From: Anammoximicrobium sp964645045
GTDB lineage: Bacteria; Planctomycetota; Planctomycetia; Pirellulales; Pirellulaceae
Reading direction: 5' to 3'
DNA: 64,000 bases
Assembly (NCBI GenBank): GCA_964645045.1
Contig: CAZXYZ010000007.1
Coordinates: 1 to 64,000, forward strand
In this document: positions 9,069 through 18,244 of the stretch, in pieces
How positions within the stretch are numbered: position 1 is the stretch's first letter
Layout of the letters: each line of letters starts with the position of its first letter
Made by a program: the position numbers and the translations under genes
Notes under the pieces: generated by a model
What the model was told of the DNA's origin: nothing
What the model saw: only the letters and a program-made list of their open reading frames with translations
The model's database searches: none

Positions 9069-11201
9069 CTACAAATCAACGCGAGGCCGCAGCCCCTTTA
9101 CAAACTCCGTCAACTCGGCTCGGATGGCAGTGTCCCGCGTCTTGATCGCTTCGACGACGGTATCCGTTGCGGCGGTCGAGGCATCCAGCAAGGCAGCCAC
9201 CAAGCCCAAAGCCTCCACCCAGGACGCCAGAGCGACCTTGCCTTCCTTGATCTCATGGACCTGCTCCATGAAAGACCGCAGCGTCTTGTCGCTCTTGGAG
9301 ACATTGAACGCCTTTTCCAGCAGTGAACAGTTGCCGAGCAAGTTGACCAACGGGATCGCGTCATTCCGGTCGTCGATTCCCGTGGGCAGTCCGGCGTCCA
9401 GCTTCTTCCCCCAAAGGGCGTAAGCGACAGCGTGGTCCACATCCAAAGCTGGCTTGGCCTTGCCCAACCGCAACGGGATGGACGACATCGCCCAGCGCGT
9501 TGGATCAAGGCGATGCCAGACCCAAAGCGCGGTCCGGTAAACCGAGACACGCTCGCGGGAGCTGGCTGCCAAGGTGGTCACGAAGTTGGCTGCATCCGTC
9601 TCCAGATCCTTGACCAAGCCCTGGAATCTGTCGGCCAGGGCCTTATGAACCTCGTCCAGGGTGCCAAGTCTTCCGCAGGCGAGGAAGTCTTCGTGGAGGG
9701 CCTTGGCGTAACCGGCGATGACGGGGCTGGATGATCCTGCCCAACGGCCGGCCCACTGGGAGCAGATGAGCCAGCGATCAAGTACCGAGTCCAGCGTGGC
9801 TGCGCATTTCTTCTGGAAATCATCGTGCTGGGTCACCGTCAGTGGGTGCTGCGATTCCCAGTCAAACGCGAGATACAGCCAGGCCCAGATAACCGCCAAG
9901 GCGTTCAACGATGAGTAGTGCCCACCTAGACCGTATTCGAGGTGGCGAGCGTTGACGGCATCCAGCCCCGTCAACATGGCTCGTCGGATGCTGATCCATC
10001 GCTGGGCCAGATCGGACGCCATCGGGCGGATCGTCGCACCGCGGAGCAGATCACGGTTCGCCAGCAACTGGCCCTGGTTGCAGCAGACTGACCAGATGAA
10101 CGACACCGCGTTCACCAAGCTGTCCATCTCGATGTTCAGGCCACGATCCGCCAACTCTGCCAGCAACTCCAGAAAGCACTCGCCAGCGGTCTTTCCGCCC
10201 GTGGCCGCGGGCTCCCAACCGACCTTCAACCAGGCCAGCGTGATTTCTTCGCGGGTGAGGGTGCGGCCAGCGGTGTTCAGTCGGGTGAAGATGTTGACGA
10301 TCGCGTCGTTGTACGAGTCCTCCGTCCAGATGTGTTTGTCGAACGCCAGAAGTTCCAGGTAGGTGACCTTGCTCAGCTTCAGGTCCCGCAGCGTCGTCAT
10401 CAGTTCGCCCATCGGCACCAGCAGTTGTTGGGCCTTCTGGTCCGGCACACCCTCGACGCCGAACAGCTCCTTCAAAGATTCGCGGAACTGGGCCTCCTTG
10501 ATGTTCGGGTTCGGCGCCGCCGCGGCCCATAGCCGGCTCAGTCGGATGAAACGGCCTTTGTTTTCGGCGGAGAAAGCGCGCGGTAACGGTTCTTCGTAGG
10601 TGGCAGGCTTCGACCACTTTGACTGTCCTTCGCTGGGATCGGTGATTGCCCACCGCAACACGTTGCGGAAATCGACTGCCAACAGGTTGCCGCCCGCCGT
10701 GTATTCGGTCAGGAAACCGTCCAGGTCAAAGCACAAGGCGGCCTTTGACCAGTGCCGGTACTTGCCTTGCCGCCCGCGTAGGCGGCGGTCCTGAAGCTCC
10801 TGCGCCCAGTCGCGGTCCTCCAGCTTGAAGCCCCAAGCATCGCCGCCCAGCGCGAGCAGGAGGCTCTGCACCCGTTGTTGGCCGTCCAAGACCATGTGGT
10901 AGGACGCAGGCGGATCTTTGCGGGCAACGACGCTACCGTTGCCCTCGGCCGTACGGTCCACAACGCGCCAGAACTGCCGATGCGGGATGTTCTGAAGTTC
11001 GCCCTGGCCGACTTTCCACATCAACAACGTGCCGAACGGCCAGCCGCGGATCAGCGAGTCGACGAGCAGCGTCACCTGGTTCGGGGTCCACACATACGGC
11101 CGTTGGAGATCCGGAATCAGGACGGTGGCGCCGTCGTCGGTGCGGGCGCGATCCAGCAACTGGTAAAGCCCTTCGGTTCTTTCCTCGTAGATGTTGGCCA
11201 T
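9069..11201 (-). CDS. DUF262/DUF1524 protein (GmrSD-like nuclease)
   Basis: A 710-residue protein. The DUF262 domain is at the N-terminus: DLQRPYVWTPNQ near residues 31-42 and GWPFGTLLMWKV after it, corresponding to the DGQQR-type ParB-like NTP-binding fold, with LDGQQRVQSLLLAL also present. The C-terminal region has DVDHAVAY near 590 and LLGNCSLLEKAFN plus KSDK near 620-637, which matches the HNH-like DUF1524 layout. The family contains GmrSD-type nucleases that attack modified phage DNA. ATG at 11201 has AAGGA five bases upstream and is preferred over TTG at 11219. It is an embedded member of the Hma operon. Confidence 0.85.
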   Translation of the reverse strand: MANIYEERTEGLYQLLDRARTDDGATVLIPDLQRPYVWTPNQVTLLVDSLIRGWPFGTLLMWKVGQGELQNIPHRQFWRVVDRTAEGNGSVVARKDPPASYHMVLDGQQRVQSLLLALGGDAWGFKLEDRDWAQELQDRRLRGRQGKYRHWSKAALCFDLDGFLTEYTAGGNLLAVDFRNVLRWAITDPSEGQSKWSKPATYEEPLPRAFSAENKGRFIRLSRLWAAAAPNPNIKEAQFRESLKELFGVEGVPDQKAQQLLVPMGELMTTLRDLKLSKVTYLELLAFDKHIWTEDSYNDAIVNIFTRLNTAGRTLTREEITLAWLKVGWEPAATGGKTAGECFLELLAELADRGLNIEMDSLVNAVSFIWSVCCNQGQLLANRDLLRGATIRPMASDLAQRWISIRRAMLTGLDAVNARHLEYGLGGHYSSLNALAVIWAWLYLAFDWESQHPLTVTQHDDFQKKCAATLDSVLDRWLICSQWAGRWAGSSSPVIAGYAKALHEDFLACGRLGTLDEVHKALADRFQGLVKDLETDAANFVTTLAASSRERVSVYRTALWVWHRLDPTRWAMSSIPLRLGKAKPALDVDHAVAYALWGKKLDAGLPTGIDDRNDAIPLVNLLGNCSLLEKAFNVSKSDKTLRSFMEQVHEIKEGKVALASWVEALGLVAALLDASTAATDTVVEAIKTRDTAIRAELTEFVKGLRPRVDL

Positions 11202-11276
11202 GTTGTCCTTTTTGCTCAACCGAATCTCGTTGTTGTCGATCCCTAGATGTCGTCAAGACAGCGTAAAGAGGCAGAA

Positions 11277-11308
11277 ATGAGGTAATGGAGCGGGTTTCAT
11301 TACCCCAT
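11277..11308 (-). promoter_or_regulatory. inverted repeat between operon genes
   Basis: ATGAGGTAATG and CATTACCCCAT pair around a 10-base loop (one mismatch) in the 180-base gap between the small conserved gene and the DUF262 gene. This is the only large gap inside the operon. There is no T run, so it is not a clear terminator. It could be an attenuator, an operator or an RNA-processing site. Confidence 0.35.
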
Positions 11309-11383
11309 TTCTTGTCGATTATCCGTTCGCTTCCATTTGACTCCCCGCCCTTTGCCGATAGGCTCGATCTGGCCCTCGGTATG

Positions 11384-11830
11384 TCACTCCTTCGCCAGCA
11401 AGATCCGCAGGGCCTTCTGCGCCCGCCGGCCTTGACGGTTGTCGGTCACCTTGCTGAACCAGTAGTACGCTTCCTCGGCCGTCATGCCGCGGATGTGCTC
11501 CGATACGTCTGCCATGCGTGAGGTCTTGCGGAGCGGCTTGACGGCCAGCATGAGCAGACCCAGACGGACGCCCAGCTCCTCGGACAGGGCAAACGGGACC
11601 TTGCGGCTGCGGGCGAGGTCGGTCGGCCGATAGCCGGCCTGCTTGATCGTCGCCATGACCTGCTCCACCACGGCCCGCATTGGGACGCCTTCGACCCTGA
11701 CGACGAACTGCCAGCCATCGTCGCCTTCGTCGGCGTCTTCACCGCGGGCAGGCAGGCGATAGAGGGCCAAGCCATAGTCCGTGGCCTGGCCTGACTCCAC
11801 ACGCAGCTCAAACGGTTTCTTACTACTCAT
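11384..11830 (-). CDS. small conserved protein of DUF499 loci
   Basis: A 148-residue soluble protein that starts inside the end of the DUF499 gene (8-base overlap), so the two are translationally coupled. The C-terminus has MTAEEAYYWFSKV followed by GRRAQKALRILLAKE, a conserved ending I associate with small proteins next to DUF499 ATPases. It is shorter than DUF3780, which can occupy this slot, and does not obviously match it. It is probably a structural partner of the ATPase. No enzymatic motif is seen. Confidence 0.65.
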   Translation of the reverse strand: MSSKKPFELRVESGQATDYGLALYRLPARGEDADEGDDGWQFVVRVEGVPMRAVVEQVMATIKQAGYRPTDLARSRKVPFALSEELGVRLGLLMLAVKPLRKTSRMADVSEHIRGMTAEEAYYWFSKVTDNRQGRRAQKALRILLAKE

Positions 11831-14800
11831 CGCCGTCTCCTTCCGTAGCCCCAGGCTGGCCGTCCACGAAGACCTTGCCCACGCCCAGGTTCACTAGTAC
11901 GTCACGGATGGTCTGGAACTGATCGCTGTCCGGTGCCAGGCCGCCCTCGAAGTCGGCCCTGACACCCATGCGAACGCTGGCGTTCGACGCCTGCTGGCTG
12001 AGCGCATCGGTGACCTGCTTGACCAGCTTGTAGCGATCCCACGAGCCCCGGAACTCGACGCTGAACTTCTCCTCGCCGCCGAACTCCAGCACCATCCGCT
12101 GATCCACCTGGAGGTGCACCTTGCCGATCTGCGGGATCGCCAGGCCCAAAGACCGCACGTCCTTCGCGGCGTCCTTGCCCATGCCCTCGATACGGATGAA
12201 GAGCCGGCTGAGCGACTTGACGCCGCCGTCGTGGCACTGGTCGGCGATGGCCTGGAACGCCTGCGCCGGCGTCCCCTCGCTGGAGACCTTCTTCACCTTG
12301 ACCTTGCAGACGCACGGGGACTGCTTGCACTTGGGGCAGGTTTCGTCATCGCAGACACAGGGCGACTTGTTGCAGACCGGGCACGTCTCCTCGATCTCCT
12401 CTTCGCCCTTGATCTTGATGCCGACCCGCTTGGCTTCCTCGGGCGTGTACAGCGTGGCCTCGTCGCTGATCTCGACCACGGGCGTCGGCGAGACGGAGCC
12501 GTAGCCCATGCCCTCGGACGCCAGGTAATAGACCCACGTGCCCTTCTGCACGCCCTCCTTGATCGTCTTCTTGAGCTGGTTAATGTCCAGCAGCATCTTC
12601 AGGCCCAGCCGCTGGCAGAACGCCCGCCGCAGGTCTTCCGTCGTGATCGAGACGGCGTTTTGCGTCCACGCCTTCGCCTTGAGGTACTGGGCGTTCAGCG
12701 GCTTGTCGTCGGCGGTGAGCACTTTGTCCAGGCCCTTGAGCACCTTCAACACGACCTCGGACTGGTCCTTGACCATCTGCCCCTGCTCGTCGGGCTGAAG
12801 GAGCTGATGGGCGAGGTTGCCGGACTTGCGGGAGGCGTCGGCCGAAGGATAGTACAGGTGACGGTAGCCGCGGGTGATCGCCACGCGCAGCTCCAACTCC
12901 GACGCTTCGGCCATCTGCGTGAGCTTTTCGGCGACCGTCTGAGTGAACTCGGACATGCGGTCCGCATCGTTGACGACCCGCTGGCCGGCCAGATACCGCT
13001 GGGCCACGTCCACCATGTTCGACACCTGGTCCGCGTCGGCGACCAGGAACAAGACATTATTCTTGTACGTCCGGTACTCTTCCATGCTGCCCTTGTGCTC
13101 GAAGAGCTTCAGGACCAGGTCGGGCGGCGTGGCCGCCTCGGTGGCTTTGACGTTGGCGGCGTCGTAGTGGACAACCGCGAGTTTGGGCGCCTGGGCGTCG
13201 TCGTCCAGGTCCGCGGCCTCGGCGGGGAAGTATTCCGGCTCGAACGTGCCCTTCTTCCAGACCTTCTTGATCCGCTCGTCCAGCTCGGTCTTGGCCTTGA
13301 TCTTGCCGACCATGCTCATTTCGTCGTCGATGATCTTGCGGGGCGCCGGCTCCGGCTTGAAGCGGTAGCGGTGGCCGTCGTAGTCGAAGTACCAGCAGCA
13401 ATCGACCAGCCGCTGTGTCGCCTTTTCTACAAGCGACGGATCGTCGTCGGGCTGAAGGACGGCCAGCCGCAAGTCGGCCGGATCGGCGCCGCTCTGGCCG
13501 GTTTGGACCAAGCTGTGCAGGAAGACGGTCGTGGCGATCCGCTGGCCGTAGGACGGGCGACCGGCCGCGAGGTAGTCTGCGTCCAGAGCCTGAGCGTGGG
13601 CGGGCGAGCCCTTCAGCGGGCTGGCGATGTCCGCCTCGATGACCTGCTTGTACTGCGGCCGATCCAGCCGGCTGGTGAGATCGTTGGCCGTGCGATCATC
13701 GGCGAGGTCCATGCAGAACGGGGCGATCAGAAAGCAGTCCTTGGGCTTCTCTTCCCAGAGCTTGCGGATCGTCTGCGCCAAGATGCGCAACACGCCGCGG
13801 GTCCGCTGGAAGTTGGGAATCGTCGAAGTCTTGCGGTTCAGCGTGGTCAGCAGCTCGGGGTGGAAGGGGTAATCCTTGGCGATATCGTCGGTGTAGTCGG
13901 AGCGAGTCGCCCGTTGCGGCAGATCGACGCTTTGGCCGACCAAGCGGCCGAAATACTGGGCATAACAGCCGGCGACCTCCTTGGCCGCTTTCTTGTCGAT
14001 GTCGGAAAACATGCGGTGGCTGACGACGGCGCTGATCTCGTCCTCGGCCGTGGGCGTCAAGACGTGTTCCGAGCGGGCGGAAACGCTTTTGGACTCGGCC
14101 AGGGCCTCGCGGAGCTGGTCGGACTCCTTGCCGAAGGCGTCCCCCGAGTCGGCCAGTGTGTAGACGAGTACGGTCCCTTTGCTCTCGGACGCGAACTTCA
14201 TCAGGGACATCAGGAACGCCACGGTCTGTTCCGCCAGCGTGGTCTTGCCCACCTGCGCGCCGCTGCTGACCCGCAGGTACTGGCCGATCTCGTCGATCAT
14301 GATCAGGGCCGGATCGTCGCCGATCAGCTTTTCCCAGGGCTGGGTGCTGGGGGCCGTGCGACCCTCGTCGCTCTTGCGGACCAGTTCGTAGGCCGCCTTG
14401 CCGCCTTCGGCGCCGCCCGTGCGTAAGCCGAGCTGGTAAGCCAGTTCGCCCCACAGGGTGTACGTGCGCACGTCGCCGTGGTCCACGCCATCCGCCACGC
14501 CGACGTCCGGACCCACGATGCCGGCGATCTTCTCGATCGGCCGGCTGGGCAAGCTATCCCTGCCGACGAAGCCTTTGACCACTTTCGGGTCCACCTCACC
14601 GTCGCAGACGTGGTACAAAGCGATCAGGTTGTGCGTCTTACCGCCGCCGAAGTTGGTTTCCAGCCGGATCACCGAAGCGCTGTCCCGCCGCTTGCCGGAA
14701 AGGCGGCCCAACGCCTCATGCAGCAACGATTTCAGCCCTTTGGTGGCGTAGGTATTGGCGAAAAACGTCTCGGCATCGCCGTACACGGCATCGGCCGTCC

Positions 14801-14900
14801 CTCGCAGGACCTTGGTCAACGAGGCGGCGAACTGCTGTTCCTTCAACTCGCCCGTCAGCACTTCCGGGCGGGGCTTGCATGCGTCGAAGATGGTCTTCAT
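11823..14900 (-). CDS. DUF499 AAA+-type ATPase (Hma ATPase)
   Basis: A 1025-residue protein. ATG at 14900 follows AGGAAG and begins MKTIFDACKPRPEVL; the in-frame extension to 15077 overlaps the regulator gene and is not used. Walker A is NFGGGKTH at residues 83-90 and Walker B is LIMIDEIGQYL near 199-209. Near 840-865 there are two Cys-rich knuckles (CPVCNKSPCVC and CPKCKQSPCVC), probably zinc ribbons. The C-terminal 120 residues resemble a beta-rich module. The protein is the ATPase of the helicase/methylase/ATPase locus. Its exact mechanism is not known. Confidence 0.9.
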   Translation of the reverse strand: MKTIFDACKPRPEVLTGELKEQQFAASLTKVLRGTADAVYGDAETFFANTYATKGLKSLLHEALGRLSGKRRDSASVIRLETNFGGGKTHNLIALYHVCDGEVDPKVVKGFVGRDSLPSRPIEKIAGIVGPDVGVADGVDHGDVRTYTLWGELAYQLGLRTGGAEGGKAAYELVRKSDEGRTAPSTQPWEKLIGDDPALIMIDEIGQYLRVSSGAQVGKTTLAEQTVAFLMSLMKFASESKGTVLVYTLADSGDAFGKESDQLREALAESKSVSARSEHVLTPTAEDEISAVVSHRMFSDIDKKAAKEVAGCYAQYFGRLVGQSVDLPQRATRSDYTDDIAKDYPFHPELLTTLNRKTSTIPNFQRTRGVLRILAQTIRKLWEEKPKDCFLIAPFCMDLADDRTANDLTSRLDRPQYKQVIEADIASPLKGSPAHAQALDADYLAAGRPSYGQRIATTVFLHSLVQTGQSGADPADLRLAVLQPDDDPSLVEKATQRLVDCCWYFDYDGHRYRFKPEPAPRKIIDDEMSMVGKIKAKTELDERIKKVWKKGTFEPEYFPAEAADLDDDAQAPKLAVVHYDAANVKATEAATPPDLVLKLFEHKGSMEEYRTYKNNVLFLVADADQVSNMVDVAQRYLAGQRVVNDADRMSEFTQTVAEKLTQMAEASELELRVAITRGYRHLYYPSADASRKSGNLAHQLLQPDEQGQMVKDQSEVVLKVLKGLDKVLTADDKPLNAQYLKAKAWTQNAVSITTEDLRRAFCQRLGLKMLLDINQLKKTIKEGVQKGTWVYYLASEGMGYGSVSPTPVVEISDEATLYTPEEAKRVGIKIKGEEEIEETCPVCNKSPCVCDDETCPKCKQSPCVCKVKVKKVSSEGTPAQAFQAIADQCHDGGVKSLSRLFIRIEGMGKDAAKDVRSLGLAIPQIGKVHLQVDQRMVLEFGGEEKFSVEFRGSWDRYKLVKQVTDALSQQASNASVRMGVRADFEGGLAPDSDQFQTIRDVLVNLGVGKVFVDGQPGATEGDGDE

Positions 14901-14913
14901 GGTGCTTCCTGTT

Positions 14914-15126
14914 TCATCGCTTGCGTTTGGGAGCAGGGATGGGTGTCTTCTCAATCGACTGGAGCAGGTTCGCCAGATCATCGCGCCGGTACAGCCGGTG
15001 TTTGTTGACCGGATGCCGGAACTCTGGGATCTTCCCAGCGGCGCCCCACGCCCGCACGGTGTTGGGGGCCACGCCAAGGATTTTGGCTGCCTCTTGGACC
15101 CGAACGTAGGTTTCGCGGATGCTCAT
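14914..15126 (-). CDS. MerR/excisionase-like HTH regulator
   Basis: A 70-residue DNA-binding protein. ATG at 15126 with AAGGGCGG upstream is chosen; the longer frame to 15348 is low-quality sequence. The core YVRVQEAAKILGVAPNTVRA is a MerR-type helix-turn-helix, followed by a wing (HRLYRRDDL) and a basic tail (PAPKRKR). It is the first gene of the defence operon, 13 bases before DUF499, so it is probably the operon's autoregulator. An excisionase role is a weaker alternative. Confidence 0.8.
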   Translation of the reverse strand: MSIRETYVRVQEAAKILGVAPNTVRAWGAAGKIPEFRHPVNKHRLYRRDDLANLLQSIEKTPIPAPKRKR

Positions 15127-15836
15127 AACTGCCGCCCTTTTGATGGGGATAGCCGCTGCTAATGCAGAACTTACCAAGTCATGCACGCACAAGTAACTAC
15201 CCGCCCCAGAAAAAAGGTGTCGCACCCCCCGACAGCCGGCCGGTCGTGGTGGCTGGGGCAACTGCGCACGACGACCCGCTGTGAATGTACCAGGATGGTT
15301 GGTCAGATCACGTCCAGCCCCGGCACCTCTTTTCGCAAACGGTGGCATTAGTGGCGCGGGCGGGAGCGAGCAGCGTGGTAGCCAAGTGATTGGTCACCCC
15401 TGGAGCCGTGACAGTCCTCCCGCATCTCGGACAGCACACAATCGTGAAGGACCTGCTGAGCCACCACTACATTCGTGACCGGCGTGACACGGTTGGTCAA
15501 AACTCGCAGAAGATTCTTGCGAAACTGCCGGAAGATTCGCCCGTGGTTGGGGACCGGCAGCTGCCCGCAGCACTTCAGATCGTGCGTCACCGACTCCGAA
15601 GAAACTCCGCGGCATGGCTTACGAACCAGCCGGCTTTCGATCCCTTGGAACGTCCTTCGCCGGGCCGTCTTTGAGCAGGTCGCCGTGCGTGAAGTTTAGC
15701 ACCGTGGCACTAAGGCGGGGCACGGGGCGGACATCAGCTTGACAACAATCAGAGGGGCCGGACGCCATGTCCGAGGCCGATTTCCTTACGGCGGCCCCGC
15801 GAGCATGTGGCCCGTCTTGCGAATCGTCTTCCGCTA
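15127..15836. other. about 700 bases without a supported gene
   Basis: This stretch is upstream of the defence operon and must hold its promoter, though I see no convincing -35/-10 pair. Short open frames on both strands (around 15348-15700) have no ribosome binding site and a composition unlike the neighbouring proteins. It may contain decayed coding sequence. Confidence 0.5.
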
Positions 15837-15944
15837 ATGGATCATTACGCCGTAGACCTGGAGGAAATCGAAGACACATTGGCAGCAGTGGTCGAGGCCA
15901 CTGGTGACAGATTAAGGGAGATCGAACGATGGACGAGATGCTGA
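15837..15944 (+). CDS. possible 35-residue small ORF
   Basis: The frame ATG at 15837 to TGA at 15944 reads MDHYAVDLEEIEDTLAAV and continues as an acidic, helix-prone peptide. It overlaps the start of the next gene by 16 bases. It lacks a clear ribosome binding site. It is listed because of its amphipathic, non-random composition and the overlap; it could equally be the remnant C-terminus of a lost gene. Confidence 0.2.
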   Translation: MDHYAVDLEEIEDTLAAVVEATGDRLREIERWTRC

Positions 15945-16204
15945 ACTACGTGAACTACGTTCTGGACACCGCCCTGAGCCCGGATCACTCGCGGGATGAC
16001 ATCGGGCCTGGAGCGATGCTGGTGGGCTGGGAGAGCGAATCGGACCCAATGGTCGTGGCGGTGATTGGCGCAACGATGGACACCAAGGGACGCCGGGATT
16101 CAGTGGAGGAGGACGAGGCCATCGAGATTGCCACGGACTACTTGGACGAGATCGGCTGGTTCAGCAGTGGACCCACCAAGCCCGACCACGTTGTTCGAGT
16201 ATGA
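15929..16204 (+). CDS. unknown acidic small protein
   Basis: A 91-residue protein that starts at ATG 15929 after GGGAG. It is rich in Asp and Glu (SVEEDEAIEIATDYLDEIGW) and contains a central hydrophobic strand pattern (PMVVAVIGATM). No family is recognised. A DNA-mimic or antitoxin-like small protein would fit the acidity, but there is no direct evidence. Its neighbours are a HAD phosphatase on the other strand and the defence operon. Confidence 0.55.
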   Translation: MDEMLNYVNYVLDTALSPDHSRDDIGPGAMLVGWESESDPMVVAVIGATMDTKGRRDSVEEDEAIEIATDYLDEIGWFSSGPTKPDHVVRV

Positions 16205-16426
16205 CGGTTCACCGACTGGATATGGTTGAGTCCTCGAAAACGGCGTAGTTTTGACGTATCGTCGAGCATTCGGTGCCGCCCCAGAAGGAGCGGCCGGCTA
16301 CCGAACTTTCGACTTAGATCACCGGCAACGGGCACCACAGCCGAGCCTCGAAGACGTCCGGGGGCTCGAACGCTTCTCCAGTAACCCACGGATTTACCGT
16401 CGATTTGCCGGTACGGCATACTCGTT

Positions 16427-16906
16427 TCAATGCTCATCGCCAAGTCGTTCCAGTTCGTCGGCTGCGCCGATCACTTTGGCCGTCCAGTCCCGGTCGTCAG
16501 GCGCCACGACCAGGACCTGGAATCCATGCTGCTCGCCTTCCATCCGTACACCGTCCGAATCGTCAACGTGCAGGTCGATGTCGAATGCCGCAGGGTTCTT
16601 GCTGGGCGGCCGATCCTGCGGAGACCTTCGCAGATGCCTGTCATGTTCGGCCTGATTGATCATCCCGTCGATGCGCACACCGTGCCAACGAAACCAGCGT
16701 CTCACGGCGCCGGGATGGCGGTTGGATGTGGTGTACACCCAAACTTCCCAGCCGCGTTGCCGGAGTTGACGCATCAGCTCCGGTGTGCCCAGCCGTAGCG
16801 GTTCGTCGTCTACAAGCAGCCTAAGAAACCAGCGCAGCCGCGGCTCCTGCGGAACGCCGGCTTGGTAGCAGATCAGGGTGTCGTCGAGATCGAAGGAGAT
16901 GCGCAT
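16427..16906 (-). CDS. HAD-superfamily hydrolase
   Basis: A 159-residue protein with HAD motif I at the N-terminus (ISFDLDDTLICY, D-x-D-x-T), motif II-like VYTTSNRHPGAVRRW, and a late DIDLHVDDSDG that supplies the acidic motif IV. It is short, as in capless C0-type phosphatases. The substrate is unknown. It stands alone, convergent with the acidic small gene. Confidence 0.8.
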   Translation of the reverse strand: MRISFDLDDTLICYQAGVPQEPRLRWFLRLLVDDEPLRLGTPELMRQLRQRGWEVWVYTTSNRHPGAVRRWFRWHGVRIDGMINQAEHDRHLRRSPQDRPPSKNPAAFDIDLHVDDSDGVRMEGEQHGFQVLVVAPDDRDWTAKVIGAADELERLGDEH

Positions 16907-16971
16907 CGCGAGCCTCGGTGTATCCGCCGATGCTGGATTCTAACGTGTCCGACTTTCGCCGCGAACCAGGA

Positions 16972-17046
16972 CCATCCACCACCGCCGTGAACCGCCGTCC
17001 ACCCTGATTTTGGGCCGAAAACCTGGCATGTTGTAGTGGTGGATGG
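16972..17046. repeat. 11-bp inverted repeat
   Basis: CCATCCACCAC at 16972-16982 and its exact reverse complement GTGGTGGATGG at 17036-17046 enclose 53 bases. It lies upstream of a terminator-like hairpin, so the whole 16972-17123 segment could be transcribed as a structured RNA. No known RNA family is recognised. Confidence 0.35.
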
Positions 17047-17082
17047 CGTTAGCTCTCGCAACTGGCCTTCCACCGCCCTCGG

Positions 17083-17123
17083 AACCCCGTGAGCGTCTTT
17101 TCAGGGACGTTCACGGGGTTTTT
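17083..17123 (+). terminator. rho-independent terminator-like hairpin
   Basis: AACCCCGTGAGCGTC at 17083-17097 pairs with GACGTTCACGGGGTT at 17106-17120 (one G-T pair), with the loop TTTTCAGG and a run of T after the stem. It points to plus-strand termination, yet no plus-strand gene precedes it closely. It could end a small RNA or act as a leader attenuator for the sigma-like gene at 17268. Confidence 0.65.
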
Positions 17124-17267
17124 CGCTATCCGCCGCCAGTAATCGTGCTGGTGTGCCGTCGCGAGCCGAGGTGTACGTCTTCCAGCCTCGCACGGTGCGG
17201 GGTGTTCGTGTTCTTCACCACACGATCGCCCCCACGGGGGCGGTCTGTAACCGCAAGGAGACTGCCG

Positions 17268-17888
17268 ATGATCGCCCCCGCTCTGAAACGCCGCCGCAAC
17301 ATCGCCGCCGACCGACTCCGCGAGCACTTCTTGTCCCTGTTGCCGGCCATCAGCGAGCAAGCCCGCTTCGCCTTCCGCAGTGAACGGCATGAGCGCCGCC
17401 AGGAGTTGATCGCCGAAGTGGTCGCCAACGCGTTTGTCGCTTTCGTGCGTCTGATGGACCGAGGACTGGAGAGCATCATCTACGCGACGCCGCTTGCCCA
17501 GTACGCCATCAAGCAGGTTCGCGACGGCCGCCGCGTCGGGGCCAAGTTGAACTGTCGGGACGTGAGCAGCCCGTATGCCCAGTGGGCCAAGGGCTTTGCC
17601 GTTGAGCGGCTCGACCGGTTCGACGAGGAGGAGGGGCAGTGGCGAGAGGTCGTCGTCGAGGACCGCCGGAGCGGCCCGGCCGAAGTCGCCGCGAGTCGGA
17701 TCGACATCGCCGACTGGTTCGACAGCCTGCCGCGCAGCAAACGCCGGATCGCGGCGACGTTGGCGACCGGCGAAACCACGAAGCGGGCTGCCCGTCGATT
17801 CAACGTGTCGCCCGGACGGATTTCGCAGATGCGTCGCGAGCTGCAAAACGCTTGGCAAGACTTCCAGGGCGAGCCGGCGACCGTCTGA
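17268..17888 (+). CDS. sigma-70-region-4-like DNA-binding protein
   Basis: A 206-residue protein. ATG at 17268 follows AAGGAG by seven bases; the longer frame from 17043 runs through the terminator hairpin and is rejected. The N-terminal part is helical and basic. The C-terminal 60 residues contain WFDSLPRSKRRIAATLATGE and TKRAARRFNVSPGRISQMR, a sigma-factor region 4-type helix-turn-helix. A short GC hairpin (17227-17242) precedes the ribosome binding site. It is the first gene of the element's plus-strand run, so it may direct transcription of that run. A full sigma factor is unlikely because region 2 is not evident. Confidence 0.65.
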   Translation: MIAPALKRRRNIAADRLREHFLSLLPAISEQARFAFRSERHERRQELIAEVVANAFVAFVRLMDRGLESIIYATPLAQYAIKQVRDGRRVGAKLNCRDVSSPYAQWAKGFAVERLDRFDEEEGQWREVVVEDRRSGPAEVAASRIDIADWFDSLPRSKRRIAATLATGETTKRAARRFNVSPGRISQMRRELQNAWQDFQGEPATV

Positions 17889-18043
17889 TCCACGCCTGAC
17901 TATCGGCTGTGTCCGCGGGGTGGCGACGACTTGCCACCCCCGCACACGACCCGACTGTCACAGTCCTGCGGCTCCGGGCTTACCGGCGTCCGCAGGGCTC
18001 TCTTGGTTTCTCCCACCCCACTTTCCCGGAAGGAGTGCTGCCC

Positions 18044-18244
18044 TTGAGTGCATGTATCGTTTTCGCCGTGTCTGCCCTGGCTTCCGTGCTGGCCGTTGGT
18101 CTGCTGCGTGAACGCCGGATGCGGCTCACGTTGCAGGCCCTGCTTGTCAAGTTCTTCCAACTCTGGAGTAACGCTCATGCGAATGATCCCGTGGACCCCG
18201 TGGATACTGCCCGCCCTCGTTCTCGCGGCGACGCTCGGTTGTAG
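18044..18244 (+). CDS. small membrane protein with TTG start
   Basis: A 66-residue protein. The TTG at 18044 follows GGAAGGAG by eight bases. One transmembrane helix (CIVFAVSALASVLAVGLL) is followed by a basic loop and an amphipathic helix. Its 3' end overlaps the lipoprotein gene by 68 bases in another frame. Function is unknown. Confidence 0.5.
   Translation: MSACIVFAVSALASVLAVGLLRERRMRLTLQALLVKFFQLWSNAHANDPVDPVDTARPRSRGDARL

Noticed and set aside
12114..14426. 770-residue plus-strand frame
   Set aside because: Antisense to the DUF499 gene, with composition typical of a mirrored GC-rich frame.
1280..15126. DISARM or BREX system
   Set aside because: No DUF1998 (DrmB), PglZ or BrxC-like genes are present; DUF499 plus DUF1156 plus helicase fits Hma instead.
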